This document shows, piece by piece, positions 30,233 through 41,500 of a DNA stretch of 64,000 bases. The translations under genes and the position numbers were made by a program. The notes beneath the pieces were generated by a model that was given only the letters and a program-made list of their open reading frames with translations, had not been told where the DNA came from and made no database searches. This DNA comes from Bedellia somnulentella (Eukaryota; Arthropoda; Insecta; Lepidoptera; Bedelliidae). The DNA lies in contig OY755196.1 of NCBI GenBank assembly GCA_963576735.1, positions 11,203,912-11,267,911 of the forward strand, written 5' to 3'. The first letter of the stretch is position 1; each line of letters begins with the position of its first letter.

Positions 30233-30277
30233 AACTAAGACTAAGATCAAGATGATAAAAAACTACATACACACATA

Positions 30278-30474
30278 CACTCGTGGCTATAATCCCAAAA
30301 AATATTTATTCTTTTTTCAATTATAATCAATTCATTTTGAAAGTAGAGTGAGGAAAATATTGTTAAATAAAAGATGGTTAGTGATGGCCGGCTCTCCAGC
30401 CCCATCGACCAACGATCGCGACACCAACCAGAAGAAACGGGTTTGTGCTATTTTATGCCAAAAACACTCGCAAC
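30278..30474 (-). mobile_element. Family 1 element, degraded
   Basis: Diverged minus-strand copy (TCGTGGCTATAATCCC start, GTCTGGTTGGTGTCG-like end). Confidence 0.6.
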
Positions 30475-30716
30475 AATCATACATACATATACTCACGGCT
30501 ATAAATCCCTTAACGGGGTAGCCAGAGCTTTGGTTTGAAAAATTCCTCAGCCACTTTTGGAAGTTGATTGGGAAAAGATGGTTATAATAAATGGTTTTGG
30601 TGACGGGTCTCCAACCACATCGCCCAAAAATCACTTAAAAACCCCCGATACTAATAGTCGCCTCTTACGATCACCCACCACGGGTAGAAATGTTATTCTT
30701 AGCCGACACTACACGG
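30475..30716 (-). mobile_element. Family 1 element
   Basis: Complete minus-strand copy ending CCGACACTACACGGC. It directly abuts the degraded copy before it. Confidence 0.82.
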
Positions 30717-30767
30717 CAATCATACTGCTTAAATCAACTCAGCTAAACTCTACTTACTGAAAACCTT

Positions 30768-31461
30768 ATAAATGACGGCTATAAATACCTAGAAGAGTGA
30801 TATTCAAGCCGACACTACACAGCGTAACTGAAAAGTCTGAAAACCAATCTTCATCAAAACCCAAACTATTATCCCCAAAAAGCAAATGCATCTACAAAAG
30901 TTACAACACAAAAAACGAGTCCATTTCGCCATTGGAATCTATTCTATACATCTAAATGGCGAGGCATTAAGAATATTTGGTGTTAACATACTTTTTAAGA
31001 AAGCATCTCTTGTATTCCGAGCCGCGCGGCTTGATAAGGCTCCACACTGTGGCTTGTCGATTATTGCCTCATTCTGGGGATGGGGTAGGCGTAGGGTTTA
31101 TAAGTATCGATGAAATTTAATTTTGTCACTTAAATAATTGTCTATGGCTGTGAAGTCACGATCTTATCACTTAAATTACTGTTGGCGCTAATGCCCTATT
31201 CGATGATAGGAATACGGAATTTCGACATCAAATGAAAGAGAGTGGACTGTATAACACTATAATGAATAATTACAAGAAATATGAAAACTATAATCTACGC
31301 GGTTGCGATGCGTTCGTTGTTAGCTAATCTTAAGTAATGGCTTAGTCACTCCATGAGCTGCCCCGCGCGCCTTGTTCGCCCCTCTTTCGCCCGCACTAAT
31401 CTCAGTGTTCTGAACAATTACATTACATTACATTATATTAATGTTATTAAATTAATGAATA
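30768..31461. other. Mostly unclassified; family 1 scrap at start
   Basis: 30768-30823 is an internally deleted family 1 fragment. The rest includes a GC-richer patch at about 31015-31095 and a stretch at 31325-31440 that may be a LINE 3' UTR, since it is followed across the next insertion by an AATAAATAAATAAAG end. No gene supported. Confidence 0.45.
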
Positions 31462-31712
31462 GTGCTGTGTAGTGTTGGCTTAGAATAGCACTACCCCATT
31501 TCTTCCAGTGGGTGTATGTAAGAGGCGACTATCGGTTTTGGGGCTTTTGAAGGATATTTGGGCGATGCGGTTGGAGACCCATCACCAACAACCTTTATTT
31601 CACCATCTTTTCCCCACACAACTTCCAAAAGTGGCTGAGGAATTTCTGATTCCTTAGCTCTGGTTACCCCTTCTAGGGATTTATAGCCGTGAGTATATGT
31701 ATGTATGTATGT
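31462..31712 (+). mobile_element. Family 1 element, subtype A
   Basis: Complete copy flanked by ATGAATA on both sides (31455-31461 and 31713-31719). Confidence 0.85.
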
Positions 31713-31877
31713 ATGAATAATAAATATAATAAAAAAAAACTATACTAATATATTTCTTAAGTATATAGTATTATAACAAGTGTATTATGTCCGAATATGA
31801 ATTATTTTATTAATTTTTGTATACCAATGCTGTGTCATAACATAATACTGTTTGTGTGCCAAATAAATAAATAAAGT
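31713..31877 (+). mobile_element. Possible LINE 3' end
   Basis: AT-rich sequence ending TGTTTGTGTGCCAAATAAATAAATAAAG, a polyadenylation-like terminus typical of Jockey/R1-type LINE 3' UTRs. Assigned from the end structure only. Confidence 0.4.
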
Positions 31878-31970
31878 AATTTCTTCCAGCTAACCTTTAG
31901 TCATATCATCTCATCTCATTTTCACTCTACTCATGTTTTTATTTTATTAAGATCAGCTAACGCTTTCAAA

Positions 31971-32795
31971 CGCCTTGACTGCCTCCGTGGTCTTGCGGTT
32001 AAGCGCTTGGTTTCAAGTACGGAGGTCTCGGGTTCGATCCTCGAGGGGTGGTAACCTTACAAATTTCATTTGTAAGATTTAGCCTAGTCTGGTAGGATAT
32101 TGCAGGCTTGAATCACCTGATTATCCGAAAATTAAGATGATTCCGTGCTTCGGAGGGCACGTTAAGCCGTTGGTCCCGGCTACTATTACGGTAGTAGTCG
32201 TTAGTCTGTTAACCCGCAATTAGGTATGCAAAGTTTTACAAAAGTGGTGCTGATTACGAAACCATTTCGAGATATTATGTTTTTAAAACATATTTTCTTG
32301 AAATTAAATCAAACAAAGCTAACGTAACCGTTATTTTATCCAAAAACTGTAACAGTATTTGACTTTCAGTATTATTTCAAAGACATTTGTTTTTGCAGTT
32401 TTTTAATAAAATATAGGAAATAATGGGTTTCTTTAGTATAATATCGTAATAATTTCATTTGAGATCACAAATTCGTGAAATGTTTTGCAATTAGCAACAT
32501 AATTATGAAACATTTCGCTATATTTGCATGTCGCTACGTGATATTTTCGATTGATGACGTCATTAAGTACAAAAGTTGAACAATCTTTAAAAAAATCATA
32601 ACTTTACAATTACTCATTTTAAATGAAATATATTCAAAACAGTTTTTTATTTTCGGGTTTGCTATCGAATAAAAATATTTAATAAATACCAAAAAAAACT
32701 TTGCATACCGAATTGGCAGCGTGGTGGAATATGGCCAAATCGCCGTATATAGGGTAGGCTCGAGCCCCTCGGTGGGGATATATATGGGCTGTGAG
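31971..32795 (+). mobile_element. tRNA-derived SINE (CCTCCGTGGTCTTGCGG head) with MITE inside
   Basis: Flanked by AACGCTTTCAAA at 31959-31970 and 32796-32807. The head has box A-like TGGTCTTGCGGTTAAGCG and box B GGTTCGATCC, followed by GTGCTTCGGAGGGCACGTTA and AGCCGTTGGTCCCGGC, and, after the insert, GCAGCGTGGTGGAATATGG and TATATGGGCTGTGAG. This arrangement is common in lepidopteran tRNA SINEs. Confidence 0.85.
32223..32709. mobile_element. MITE (GGTATGCAAAG) inside a SINE
   Basis: A 487-bp AT-rich insert with TIRs GGTATGCAAAGTTTT / AAAACTTTGCATACC. It splits the SINE at GCAATT|GG-type sequence. No coding capacity. Confidence 0.8.
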
Positions 32796-32920
32796 AACGC
32801 TTTCAAAAATGTTTAGATGATTTAATAAATACGGCTCTATGCAGTAGATTATTTTCACAGATCAAAATTACATTATAGACAGCAAATCCTAGAGGATTTG
32901 TGGCGTCTGGTCTTTCCTCA

Positions 32921-33143
32921 ATAGCTCAGTGGATAAAACATGCAGACAGGCATGGCATTAGTCCCGGGTCGAGCCTACACTAATTTTGGCTTTTCTAAAT
33001 CATTATCGTTAACGGCGGGTGAAAACATCAAGACGAAACCCACTATGAAATGACGATAGGCTTGTTCCACAGCACGTGATGTTCAGAAGTATTAGTACCC
33101 CTGATATTCCTTTGGCGATATACGGTATCGACGTTTCAGTTGA
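32921..33143 (+). mobile_element. Family 2 SINE, degraded
   Basis: Recognisable head (AATAGCTCAGTGGATAAAAC), CTTTTCTAAAT and AGCACGTGATGTTCAGAAGT. Many substitutions and a deletion of the GTACACTGTC block. Confidence 0.7.
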
Positions 33144-33363
33144 CTAATAACCCAACACCGATATCCCCAACTCTATCGTCGCCCCATCCCTACCGACCGT
33201 TCCGCTGACGCGCTGAAAGACTCTGGCGGTCTGCCAAAAGACGACCGTAGTCGGGTTCGTATGTATAGCTGTTATGATCTCGCATTAGTCTTAACTAGTT
33301 CCTACTTGTTACCGCGGCTTTTGAATGCTATTATGGAAACCAGTTTTAGGTATGACTTTAGGG
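33144..33363. other. Unclassified, locally GC-rich
   Basis: No gene or repeat recognised. CGCTGACGCGCTGAAAGACT near 33201 is unusually GC-rich for the window. Confidence 0.35.
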
Positions 33364-33640
33364 TTATACTCACGGGCATAAATCCCAAAAAGGAAAGGGA
33401 AGGGAAAGGGTAGCCAGAGCTTCAGAGCTGGAAACTCCTCAGCCACATTTGGAAGTTTATGGTTAAATATTAAAATATCGGGAACAAGTAATAGTTAGAA
33501 TATTGCACAGATTTATGTACTCTTGGCTGTAAATTCTATAAACGGTAACAAGATCTTTAGAACAAGAAATTTCTTGGCTGCTTAATAAAGTAAAATAAAG
33601 GTGGTTGGTAATGGGTCAAGCTGTAACTGAAACATACGAT
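33364..33640 (-). mobile_element. Family 1 element, fragmentary
   Basis: 33364-33470 is a subtype B tail half with an AAGGGAAGGGAAAGGG microsatellite. 33500-33630 is a second, very diverged copy. Confidence 0.5.
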
Positions 33641-34221
33641 TTATTACATTCAGACACATTGCATTTTACACAAACAAACTCACAAATTTCTTGGTTCCCA
33701 TTGGAGTAGGAATTTAGTATTGATTTCCACTCTCTCTATGCTGACCAATCTTTTCCTCACCGTCATTAATCGCTTTCTACATATTTTATGCACTTACCCA
33801 TTTCTTGCAGCGGTTATCTTAGGTGGTGACTGAGGATTTTGAGGGTCTCAATTAAGTTGGAAAATTTCCCCGAACAAAATACATACATTGCTAGTCGAAT
33901 AAAAGCTTTTAGTAGTCAAAATAATAAATAAAAGAACCTCTCAGTGGGCATTGAACCCGATACATTTTATTAGATTTAGATTATTATATATATGTATATA
34001 AAATATATTATGGTTGATGGATTTATCTGACCTTAATCTTAGTAGGGTTTTTTTTTTATTTTTTATTCAGAATTTTGATAATTATTGACTTAGTAATAAG
34101 TGAAAATATGTTTGTTTGGTTGTTCTTACTTGTTTTTAATTTTCTAGTTTATATAAATAGCTGCTTACGTACTGTCAACACCATGTAAAAAAAAAAAAAA
34201 AAACAGTCAATCCATTGGCAG
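33641..34221. other. AT-rich sequence with poly(A)
   Basis: No gene seen. An A-run of about 18 at 34185-34203 may be a decayed retroelement tail. Confidence 0.4.
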
Positions 34222-34233
34222 CAGTTGGATAGC

Positions 34234-34466
34234 ATGCATATACTTACGGCTATAAATCCCTAGGAGGGGTAGCCAGAGCTAAGGGATTATAAAATCTTCA
34301 GCCATATAGTATCTATTTTTGTGATGGCAAAATTAAGGTTGTTGGTGATGGGTCTCCAACCGCATCGTCCAAAAATCAATTAAAAAGCCCCAATACCCTT
34401 AGTCGCCTCTTACGTACACCCATGGGAAGAAACGGAGTAGTGCTACTCTAAGCCAACACTACTATA
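34234..34466 (-). mobile_element. Family 1 element with 12-bp TSD
   Basis: Flanked by CAGTTGGATAGC at 34222-34233 and 34467-34478. Complete ends, small internal deletion. Confidence 0.9.
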
Positions 34467-34478
34467 CAGTTGGATAGC

Positions 34479-34779
34479 TGCTTAAATAAAAAAATCTTCT
34501 TGTTAATTCTTCGAAACGAAATCCGCTCCAGACCTAAATTGATTAAGCTGGATTTAAACTAATCTTGCGGTCACGAAAGGGTTCGGCGGTGACCTTTGGA
34601 TTCTAGCTGGATTTAAATGGGATTTTGAAAACGCCACAATAGCTTGAATCGATGTTTGTTTATTTTAAGAAGTAAACAGTAATCTGCATGTAAAAACTTA
34701 AGAAATACCATCAGAATATGTGTAATTTTAATTTAAATCAACGATAGGAACTTGTTACCAAAACTTATAACTCACTTAC
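34479..34779. other. Unclassified sequence
   Basis: Nothing recognised apart from the repeated phrase CTGGATTTAAA. Confidence 0.4.
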
Positions 34780-34898
34780 AAGAATAATAAATGTAAGGGA
34801 AGCAAGAGAGGTTTGTCAAGATCGTACTAAGTGGCGATCGATAGTCTCTGCCTACCCCAATGCGAATAATGGGCGTGAGTATAAGTAAGTAAGTAAGT
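34780..34898 (+). mobile_element. LINE-T 3' end, short
   Basis: AATGTAAGGGAAGCAAGAGAGG to GTCTCTGCCTACCCCAATG and a GGGCGTGAGTATAAGTAAG tail. It covers only the last 30 codons. Confidence 0.85.
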
Positions 34899-35097
34899 TA
34901 CAACTTTTACGCAAGTTTTATGGAAGACTTTGAGTAATGCTCGTTCGTTTATAATAACAAGAACAAGCTCAAATGTCGTTAATAAAAACCCTATCTATAG
35001 AAAAATTAACGATTTTTACAGTTATTGGTACGAAAGTAAAGATAAATAACGGCAAAGTTATAGATTTTTGGACATAATAAAAAAATTACATAACATA

Positions 35098-35797
35098 AAC
35101 GTTCACGTCGTTTATCCCCGAAGGGGTTGGCAGAGTTACCAATTCTTCTGAACTCACATGGCAGCGCCATCTAGTGTCCAGAGAAGGTACCCACGTTTTG
35201 CTTAGACAGTGTACTCACGTGATAGGGGGCAGGCCTATCGCTGTTTTGTACGAATACACTGTCACATGACTAAGTAGGTGTTTTCTTACCGTATTTATGA
35301 ATATTTATAACACCCTCACTAACACACTAACAACGACTACGTTTTTATTTTATTTTTATTACTAATATTAAATTTGATTCTTTTATTTTTATATTATATA
35401 TATGCACATGTAGGTATGTGTGTGTACCTTCTTCTTGTAGTGTTAATTTAATTTTATTGTTATTACTTATTTAAATTTGAAGCGCATACTCTATTATAAT
35501 AAGATATTTAATTGGTTTCCCAAGATACAGGCTGTGCCTAGTTTGGGAACCCCTGTTAATGGACAAAGCTGTATTTCTTTTAATAAATGTATTTTTACTT
35601 TTTTTTTTACTTTTATGACTAAGTACAACTCAGCCATGTGAGTTTCCTCACGATGTTTTCCCTCACCGTTAACAACCATGATAAATTAACCACACATATG
35701 ACTTTAGAAAAGACAAATTGGTGTAGGCCCGTACCAGGATTGGAACTCACGCCCTTCTGTTTTCGGGCGGGTGTTCTACCCATTGGACTATCATGTC
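35098..35797 (-). mobile_element. Family 2 SINE split by a LINE 3' end
   Basis: Minus-strand parts 35098-35276 and 35626-35797; the second part ends with the tRNA-like head at about 35725-35797. ATGACTAAGTA is duplicated at 35266-35276 and 35615-35625. Confidence 0.88.
35277..35614 (+). mobile_element. LINE 3' UTR copy with 11-bp TSD
   Basis: 338-bp insert ending CAGGCTGTGCCTAGTTTGGG...TAATAAATGTATTTTTAC and a T-rich terminus. Probably a CR1/Jockey-type 3' UTR judging from the AATAAA end. No coding portion. Confidence 0.7.
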
Positions 35798-35861
35798 GCT
35801 AATAAAAAAATTTATTAGATTAATAGGAAAGGAAAGGTATACACCGAAAGTACTTACTTAC

Positions 35862-36190
35862 GTACTTATACTATCGCCCATTATTCCTATTGAGGTAGAT
35901 AGAGATAATCGATCGACACTTTGCACGATCCTGACAAACTCTTCTTACTTACTTACTTACTTATACTCACGCCCATTGTTCCCATTGGGGTAGGCAGAGA
36001 TTATCGATCGCCACTTTGTAAGATCCAGGCAAATCACTTTTGCTTCTGTTACATTCATCATTCTTCTCATACATGCTCTTTTATTCTTCATACTTCGGAC
36101 GCCGGCCTTTTTGAGCACACACTCTATTTGGTCCAGGTGTGTCCTCCGTGGTCGTCCTCTACTCACACTACCTTCCACGTTGTATAACTC
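35862..36190 (-). mobile_element. Two tandem LINE-T 3' ends
   Basis: 35862-35945 and 35946-36190, both minus. The second encodes SRGRPRRTHLDQIECVLKKA and CLDLTKWRSIISAYPNGN. Separated by (CTTA)n, a variant of the TATG tail. Confidence 0.82.
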
Positions 36191-36291
36191 TTCTCACATG
36201 CTATTTTATCCTCTTCACTTCTTAGTCGCTGTAAGAACGTTTTCATTTTGGTTTTCAATTTTCTAGTGCTGCTGTTTTCGACTGACATCCA

Positions 36292-36448
36292 CTAAACGGC
36301 GATAGGTCTGCCCCCTATCACATGAGTACACTATCCAAGCAAACGTGGGTACTCTTAATGCCAGGTGGCAATGTCACGTGATGTTCAGTAGTATTAGTAC
36401 CTCGGCCAACCCCTTCGGGGATGTACGGCGTGAAAGTTTATGTTGAGT
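36292..36448 (+). mobile_element. Family 2 SINE, 3' part
   Basis: AACGGCGATAGGTCTGCCCC to GGGGATGTACGGCGTGAAAG. Head missing. Confidence 0.8.
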
Positions 36449-36493
36449 CTATATTTTAATACTCTAAATTGAAGTGCTGTGTAGTGTCGGTTG

Positions 36494-36745
36494 TGCTGCG
36501 TAGTGTCGGCTAAGAATAGCACTACCCCATTTCCTCCGGTGTGTGTGCGTAAGAGGCAACTAACGGTATTGGGGCTTTTAAGGGATTTTTGGGCGATGCG
36601 GTTGGAAACACATCACCAACAACCTTTATTTTACCATCTTTTCCCCACTCAACTTTCCAAACGTGGCTGAGGAATTTCGAATTCCTTAGCTCTGGCTACC
36701 CCTTCTAAGGATTTATAGCCGTGAGTATATGTATATATGTATATT
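36494..36745 (+). mobile_element. Family 1 element, subtype A
   Basis: Complete copy. The first 15 bases (CTGTGTAGTGTCGGT) occur twice in tandem, at 36476 and 36494. Confidence 0.85.
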
Positions 36746-37520
36746 GACACTAAATGGCACTATTAATATATTGAAATAAAAAGCCACATGTTTCTCGTAA
36801 ATTTATTTTCCAAAAGTATAAAATTGCTTCAATTATTCTAATAACAGTACTCACGTATTTTCTTACTGTGTGCTGACAAAGTTATATGACTCAAATACCA
36901 TATTACTAAATTACTTATAAATACGTATAAAATATCGTTTACATCACAAAAATAATCTCTTTTTTTATAAGACGAAGAAATCTTAAATACAACATCAACA
37001 TTTCGTATCTATAAATTTTAATAAGTTATAAATAAAACTACTCTGAATTCCAGGTGACAATGTGTGTTGAGTAATGATGAGACATTTGACATATAAATAA
37101 AAGTAACAGAAAAAAAACAAAACAGATAAAAATTAAAATAATACAAGATGTTGCAATACAAATTATTTTATACACAATTTCCTAGCAGATATGCTTTTAA
37201 GTTGAAAAGTGAGGTATAATAATGTATATTTATTTTAAAATTTTTGAAAAGTTAACGTACACCAAAGCAGTCAAAAAATATTTATTATTCTAATGATTAA
37301 ATTAAATATCTTAGGGGTAATGGTAAATTGTTACAAATAGCTATATAATTGCAAATGTTGTTACATAAAAAAAAACATTTTTTTTTTATTCTTACTGTAA
37401 CTTGACCATTGAAGTAATTCTCAAATTTCGTAAATAGCTCTTATCTAACAACCAAGCACTTAGTATTTATAAAACATTACACTTAATGAGTATTTTTCCT
37501 AGATCATACGCACAAATGAC
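36746..37520 (-). other. Putative 3' UTR of the cuticular protein gene
   Basis: AT-rich sequence without repeats downstream of the stop codon. Several minus-strand AATAAA signals occur (for example near 37279 and 37385). The freedom from SINEs, unlike all neighbouring DNA, fits transcribed host sequence. The true end is not determinable. Confidence 0.5.
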
Positions 37521-38516
37521 TTAAAACGTTAAATATTTATTAATCCTATCAATAAAACTAGCTGACAGTACAGGTTTATCGCCATGATAATCTATATTCC
37601 TTTGTAAAGGCGGCAGAGTTGAGGAAACAATGTAATTCGGAATAAATGTGGTTTGAGTAGAAACATAAGGTATAGTGCCTGCTGTACTATGTACGTTCGT
37701 AAATAAATTCTGTTTTCCTCCGATCAAAACCACTCTTTCGGTTGTAGTATCTATATTTGGTTGTGGTGTGGTCGATGGCACGTTTATTTCAACAGGAATT
37801 TCTTTGTACAATTCTGCGTTGTTGTATAAAGGATTTTGTTTCAAAAATATGTTCTTCAATTCTTCATACGATGGGGTAACCGTGTGCGCGGTGTTCATAG
37901 GTCTTGGTGTGATTTCGAAATTTTGAGGATTTTGGACTATATTGACGAATTTGTTGTTGTGTTTTGGATACGTATCATATTTTCCGTTGTACTCTAATGA
38001 ATAATCATGATAATCTTCTTTGGAGTTTTCTGTATAGGGACTATAATAATTTGGAGTTGGCGAAATTTCATTGTATGTAGGATTATCGTACTGTTTACTT
38101 GCATCATATTGGTTAATATCATTATTATTGGAAACGTCATATTTATTATCATTATAATATACATCATTACTGTGATAATAATTTGGAGATTTATAATTAT
38201 TTTTGAAGCTTTTACTATTGCTATTGGAATCTTCAGATTTAACGTCTTCATGATTGTTATTATTATTTTCTTTATACTCATTATGTGAATTTTCGTTGTT
38301 TATAATATTTGTGCTACTTTTGACTTCATCGTCGTATCTCACATCGGCTTTGTAACCATTTTCATCAGCTGTATAAGAAACAATTTGCATTCTTCCATCC
38401 GGGAGTCGAACCCTGTACTCTCCGTTGGTGGCAGAGCCAACACTCTGTTGTGTGTGTGAGAAGTCATCACCAGTACTCTTATCCTTCACAATGTAAGAGA
38501 AGGCGTAGTTGGAGTT
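37521..38516 (-). CDS. Cuticular protein, exon 5 (RR domain and tail)
   Basis: Acceptor TTCTTTTCAG|AAC at 38517-38518, stop TAA at 37521-37523, 331 residues. The RR domain fills the first 66 residues. The next 80 are low-complexity Asn/Tyr/Asp/Lys. SPTPNYYSPY echoes SPTPNYETRN of exon 2. The last part is Thr/Pro-rich (STTPQPNIDTTTE). Confidence 0.92.
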   Translation of the reverse strand, partial: NSNYAFSYIVKDKSTGDDFSHTQQSVGSATNGEYRVRLPDGRMQIVSYTADENGYKADVRYDDEVKSSTNIINNENSHNEYKENNNNNHEDVKSEDSNSNSKSFKNNYKSPNYYHSNDVYYNDNKYDVSNNNDINQYDASKQYDNPTYNEISPTPNYYSPYTENSKEDYHDYSLEYNGKYDTYPKHNNKFVNIVQNPQNFEITPRPMNTAHTVTPSYEELKNIFLKQNPLYNNAELYKEIPVEINVPSTTPQPNIDTTTERVVLIGGKQNLFTNVHSTAGTIPYVSTQTTFIPNYIVSSTLPPLQRNIDYHGDKPVLSASFIDRINKYLTF

Positions 38517-41500
38517 CTGAAAAGAAAACGATTATAATATATATGCTAAATTAGTCAACTTAGAGAAGTAAAACAAATAGCAAATACCTTAACTGACTAA
38601 CAGACAACACAAGACCGAAATTACTGGACTAACAAGTTAAAATGTTGTGTACAACATACATACATACATATACTCACGGCTATAAATCCCTAGAAGGGGT
38701 AGCCAGAGCTAAGGAATTACAAATTCCTCAGCCACGTTTGGAAAGTTGAGTGGGGAAAAGATGGTAAAATAAAGGTTGTTGGTGATGAGTCTCCAACCGC
38801 ATCGCCCAAAAATCCCTTAAAAGCCCCAATACTGCTAGTCGCCTCTTACGTACACCCACCGGAAGAAATGGGGTAGTGCTTTTCTAAGCCGACACTACAC
38901 AGCAACCGACACTACACAGCAAATTTTGTACCATTACAAGTACCATAGAAACTTACAAAGCCAAAGCACACAAAGAAATGCTTGCCAGAGCTTCAGAATT
39001 AGAAATTCCTCAGCCTCTTTTGGAAGTTGTGTGGGGATAGGATTTCAAACCAAGGTTTTTGGTCGTAGGTCTCTAACGGCATCGCCCAAAAAATCCCTTG
39101 AAAGCCCCAATACCCTCTAACCACCTCTTACCCGCTCTAGTAGTAGTGCTATTCTAAGCCGACACTACACAGCTATACCATAGAAGGTGTAAAGGTGTAA
39201 GCGGGAACTAGTATAGGATTTCCCATGAATCCTACCGGAACGAAAATAAACTAGTTTTTAAACATATAAGAGAAAGTTGGGTTCTGTGAAATTAAGTAAA
39301 GACTTAATAAAATGGAATCGTCATTACCTCATCATCTTCTGAGCGTTCATCATCATCATCGTCTAAGTAGTTCGAGGGATCTTGTAATTGAGGAGTTAGT
39401 TCTTTTACCTGAAAATCAATTCGTTTCTTAAATTAATGTAGACTTATACGGATGGAAATATTCCATTGGCATAGTTTTTATGGTGCCTCTAGGAAGATGT
39501 GAGGAAGTTGTATGTTAAACGGATATTACAAGATTTCCTGAATAGATACTTGCTTCTTTTCCACCACTCTTTTTTTATAATCTTTTCCCCATTCAACTAC
39601 TGAAATGGAGAATAATTTTCTAAGTATTAAATTATGGTTCCTTTTTTTGGGTCTTTTCGTCTTTTTATTCATGAAAACCTCATATGGGGATTATTACTAA
39701 TAGATAAAGGAAAGAAAAATTTCGACACAGGCGGGAATCAAACCCGCGACCTCGGGTATACGCCCCGACGCTCTGCGCGCTCAGCTCAGCGTGAATTTCT
39801 TCTATTCTTTATTTCTTTAACACGTTGAAGTAGTGCTTGCGTTTCTTACCTCCGGAATTTTACTAATTCCGAAGGCCACTTGTCTATCTTTTCAGATAGA
39901 ATGCAAATGTTGGAAACGCCTAACTATCACATAATTTAATGTTTTTTGACATGAATTCCTCATGTGGGGATTATTACTCATAAATAAAAGATGTTATTAA
40001 AGGAAAGAAAAATTTCGACACTGGCGGGGTCCGAACATCTTTTATTTATGAGTAATAATCCCCACATGAGGAATTCATGTCAAAAAACATTAAATTATGT
40101 GATAGTTAGGCGTTTCCAACATTTGCATTCTATCTGAAAAGGTAGACAAGTGGCCGTCCGAATTAGTTAAAATTCGGAGGTAGGAAACGCAAACACTACT
40201 TGAACGTGTAAAAAAGAAACAAAGGATAGAGAAATTTCGCGCTGGATGCCAACTGACACTGTAGCTCAGTTGGCAGAGCGACGGGGGCGTATACCCGAAG
40301 GTCGCGGGTTCGAACCCCGCCAGTGTCGAAATTTTTCTATCCTTTAATAACATCTTTTATTTATGAGTAATAATCCCCACATGAGGAATTCATGTCAAAA
40401 AACATTAAATTAGTAATATACAAGTTTAAAATGTTATTTACTTATCACTGATTTACTATAAGAAAACAATGGTTCACGTTTTATGCGTGATAGTAAAATT
40501 ATTTTTATATATTTCAGTGAAATTAATAAATTAGGTAAGTAATTTGATTTATGACGTTTAAAACTAGAACTACTGGCTAGTACTCATTTAAACCAATTTT
40601 TCTTTAGTAGTTTGCATAGTAATACACATCATATATTTTTTTCAGTTTTATCATGCCCATATTTTAGAAGTTACGGGGGGGGGGACACATTTTACCACTT
40701 TGGAAAAGTCTCTCTCGCAAATTATTCAGTTTTGAAAAAAATGATATATGAAACCTCAACATCATTTTCAAATACCTTTTGATAAATATCCCACACGTAT
40801 AGGTTTGATGAAAAAAAAATTTTGAGATTCAGTTCTATGTATGGGGAACCATAAAAATTTTGGTTTTTTTTCAGATTTTATTTTAAAATCTTAATGCGGT
40901 TTGCAGAATACATCTACGCACTAATTTTCAATAATGTAGTTCTTATAGTTTCGGAATAAACTGGCTGTGACATACGGACGGACGGACGGACGGACGGACG
41001 GACGGACAGACAGACAGACATGAAATCTATAAGGGTCCCGTTTTTGCCATTTGGCTACGGAACCCTAAAAATGAGTTAGCCCAATGCCTAAGTAGAACTT
41101 GTATTAAGGCATACTACCTCAATGATACATTAAATATTATATAATACACGTACAAATAACATCCAACACTAAGAAATAAAAATGCTCCTCAAATAAATGT
41201 TACTCTCAGCGGAGATCGAACCCGCAAACTCCGGACCGAGAACCTTGTCACCTATCCACTCGGCCACGGACGTCGTCAATTCAATGCGATTGTTCTCTCA
41301 ATGTTAGCAAAAAATACTGAATACGTTACCTCGAATCTGGGCTTGGCATATTTGTTCTTTTGTCTGTGTTTCAATTTGTTTTCAGCGTAGTCAGACAGCA
41401 CCTTGTATATTGGCGGGAGAGTGGGTTTCACCTGGAAGTAATATGTTAACGTGACAATTTAATTCGTTTGCTTGTGTTTTTGGTTTTTAATTAAATAACA

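Noticed and set aside
37675..38288. Plus-strand open frames opposite the cuticular protein exon 5
   Set aside because: They are low-complexity shadows of the Asn/Tyr-rich minus-strand coding sequence.
38926..39120. Short open frames within family 1 copies (for example ...SPKKSLESPNTL)
   Set aside because: The same peptide phrases appear wherever family 1 occurs and change frame between copies, so they are not coding.
40090..40353. 87-codon open frame with GFEPATFGYTP
   Set aside because: The phrase arises from antisense translation of a tRNA-like SINE head; the rest overlaps the foldback arms.
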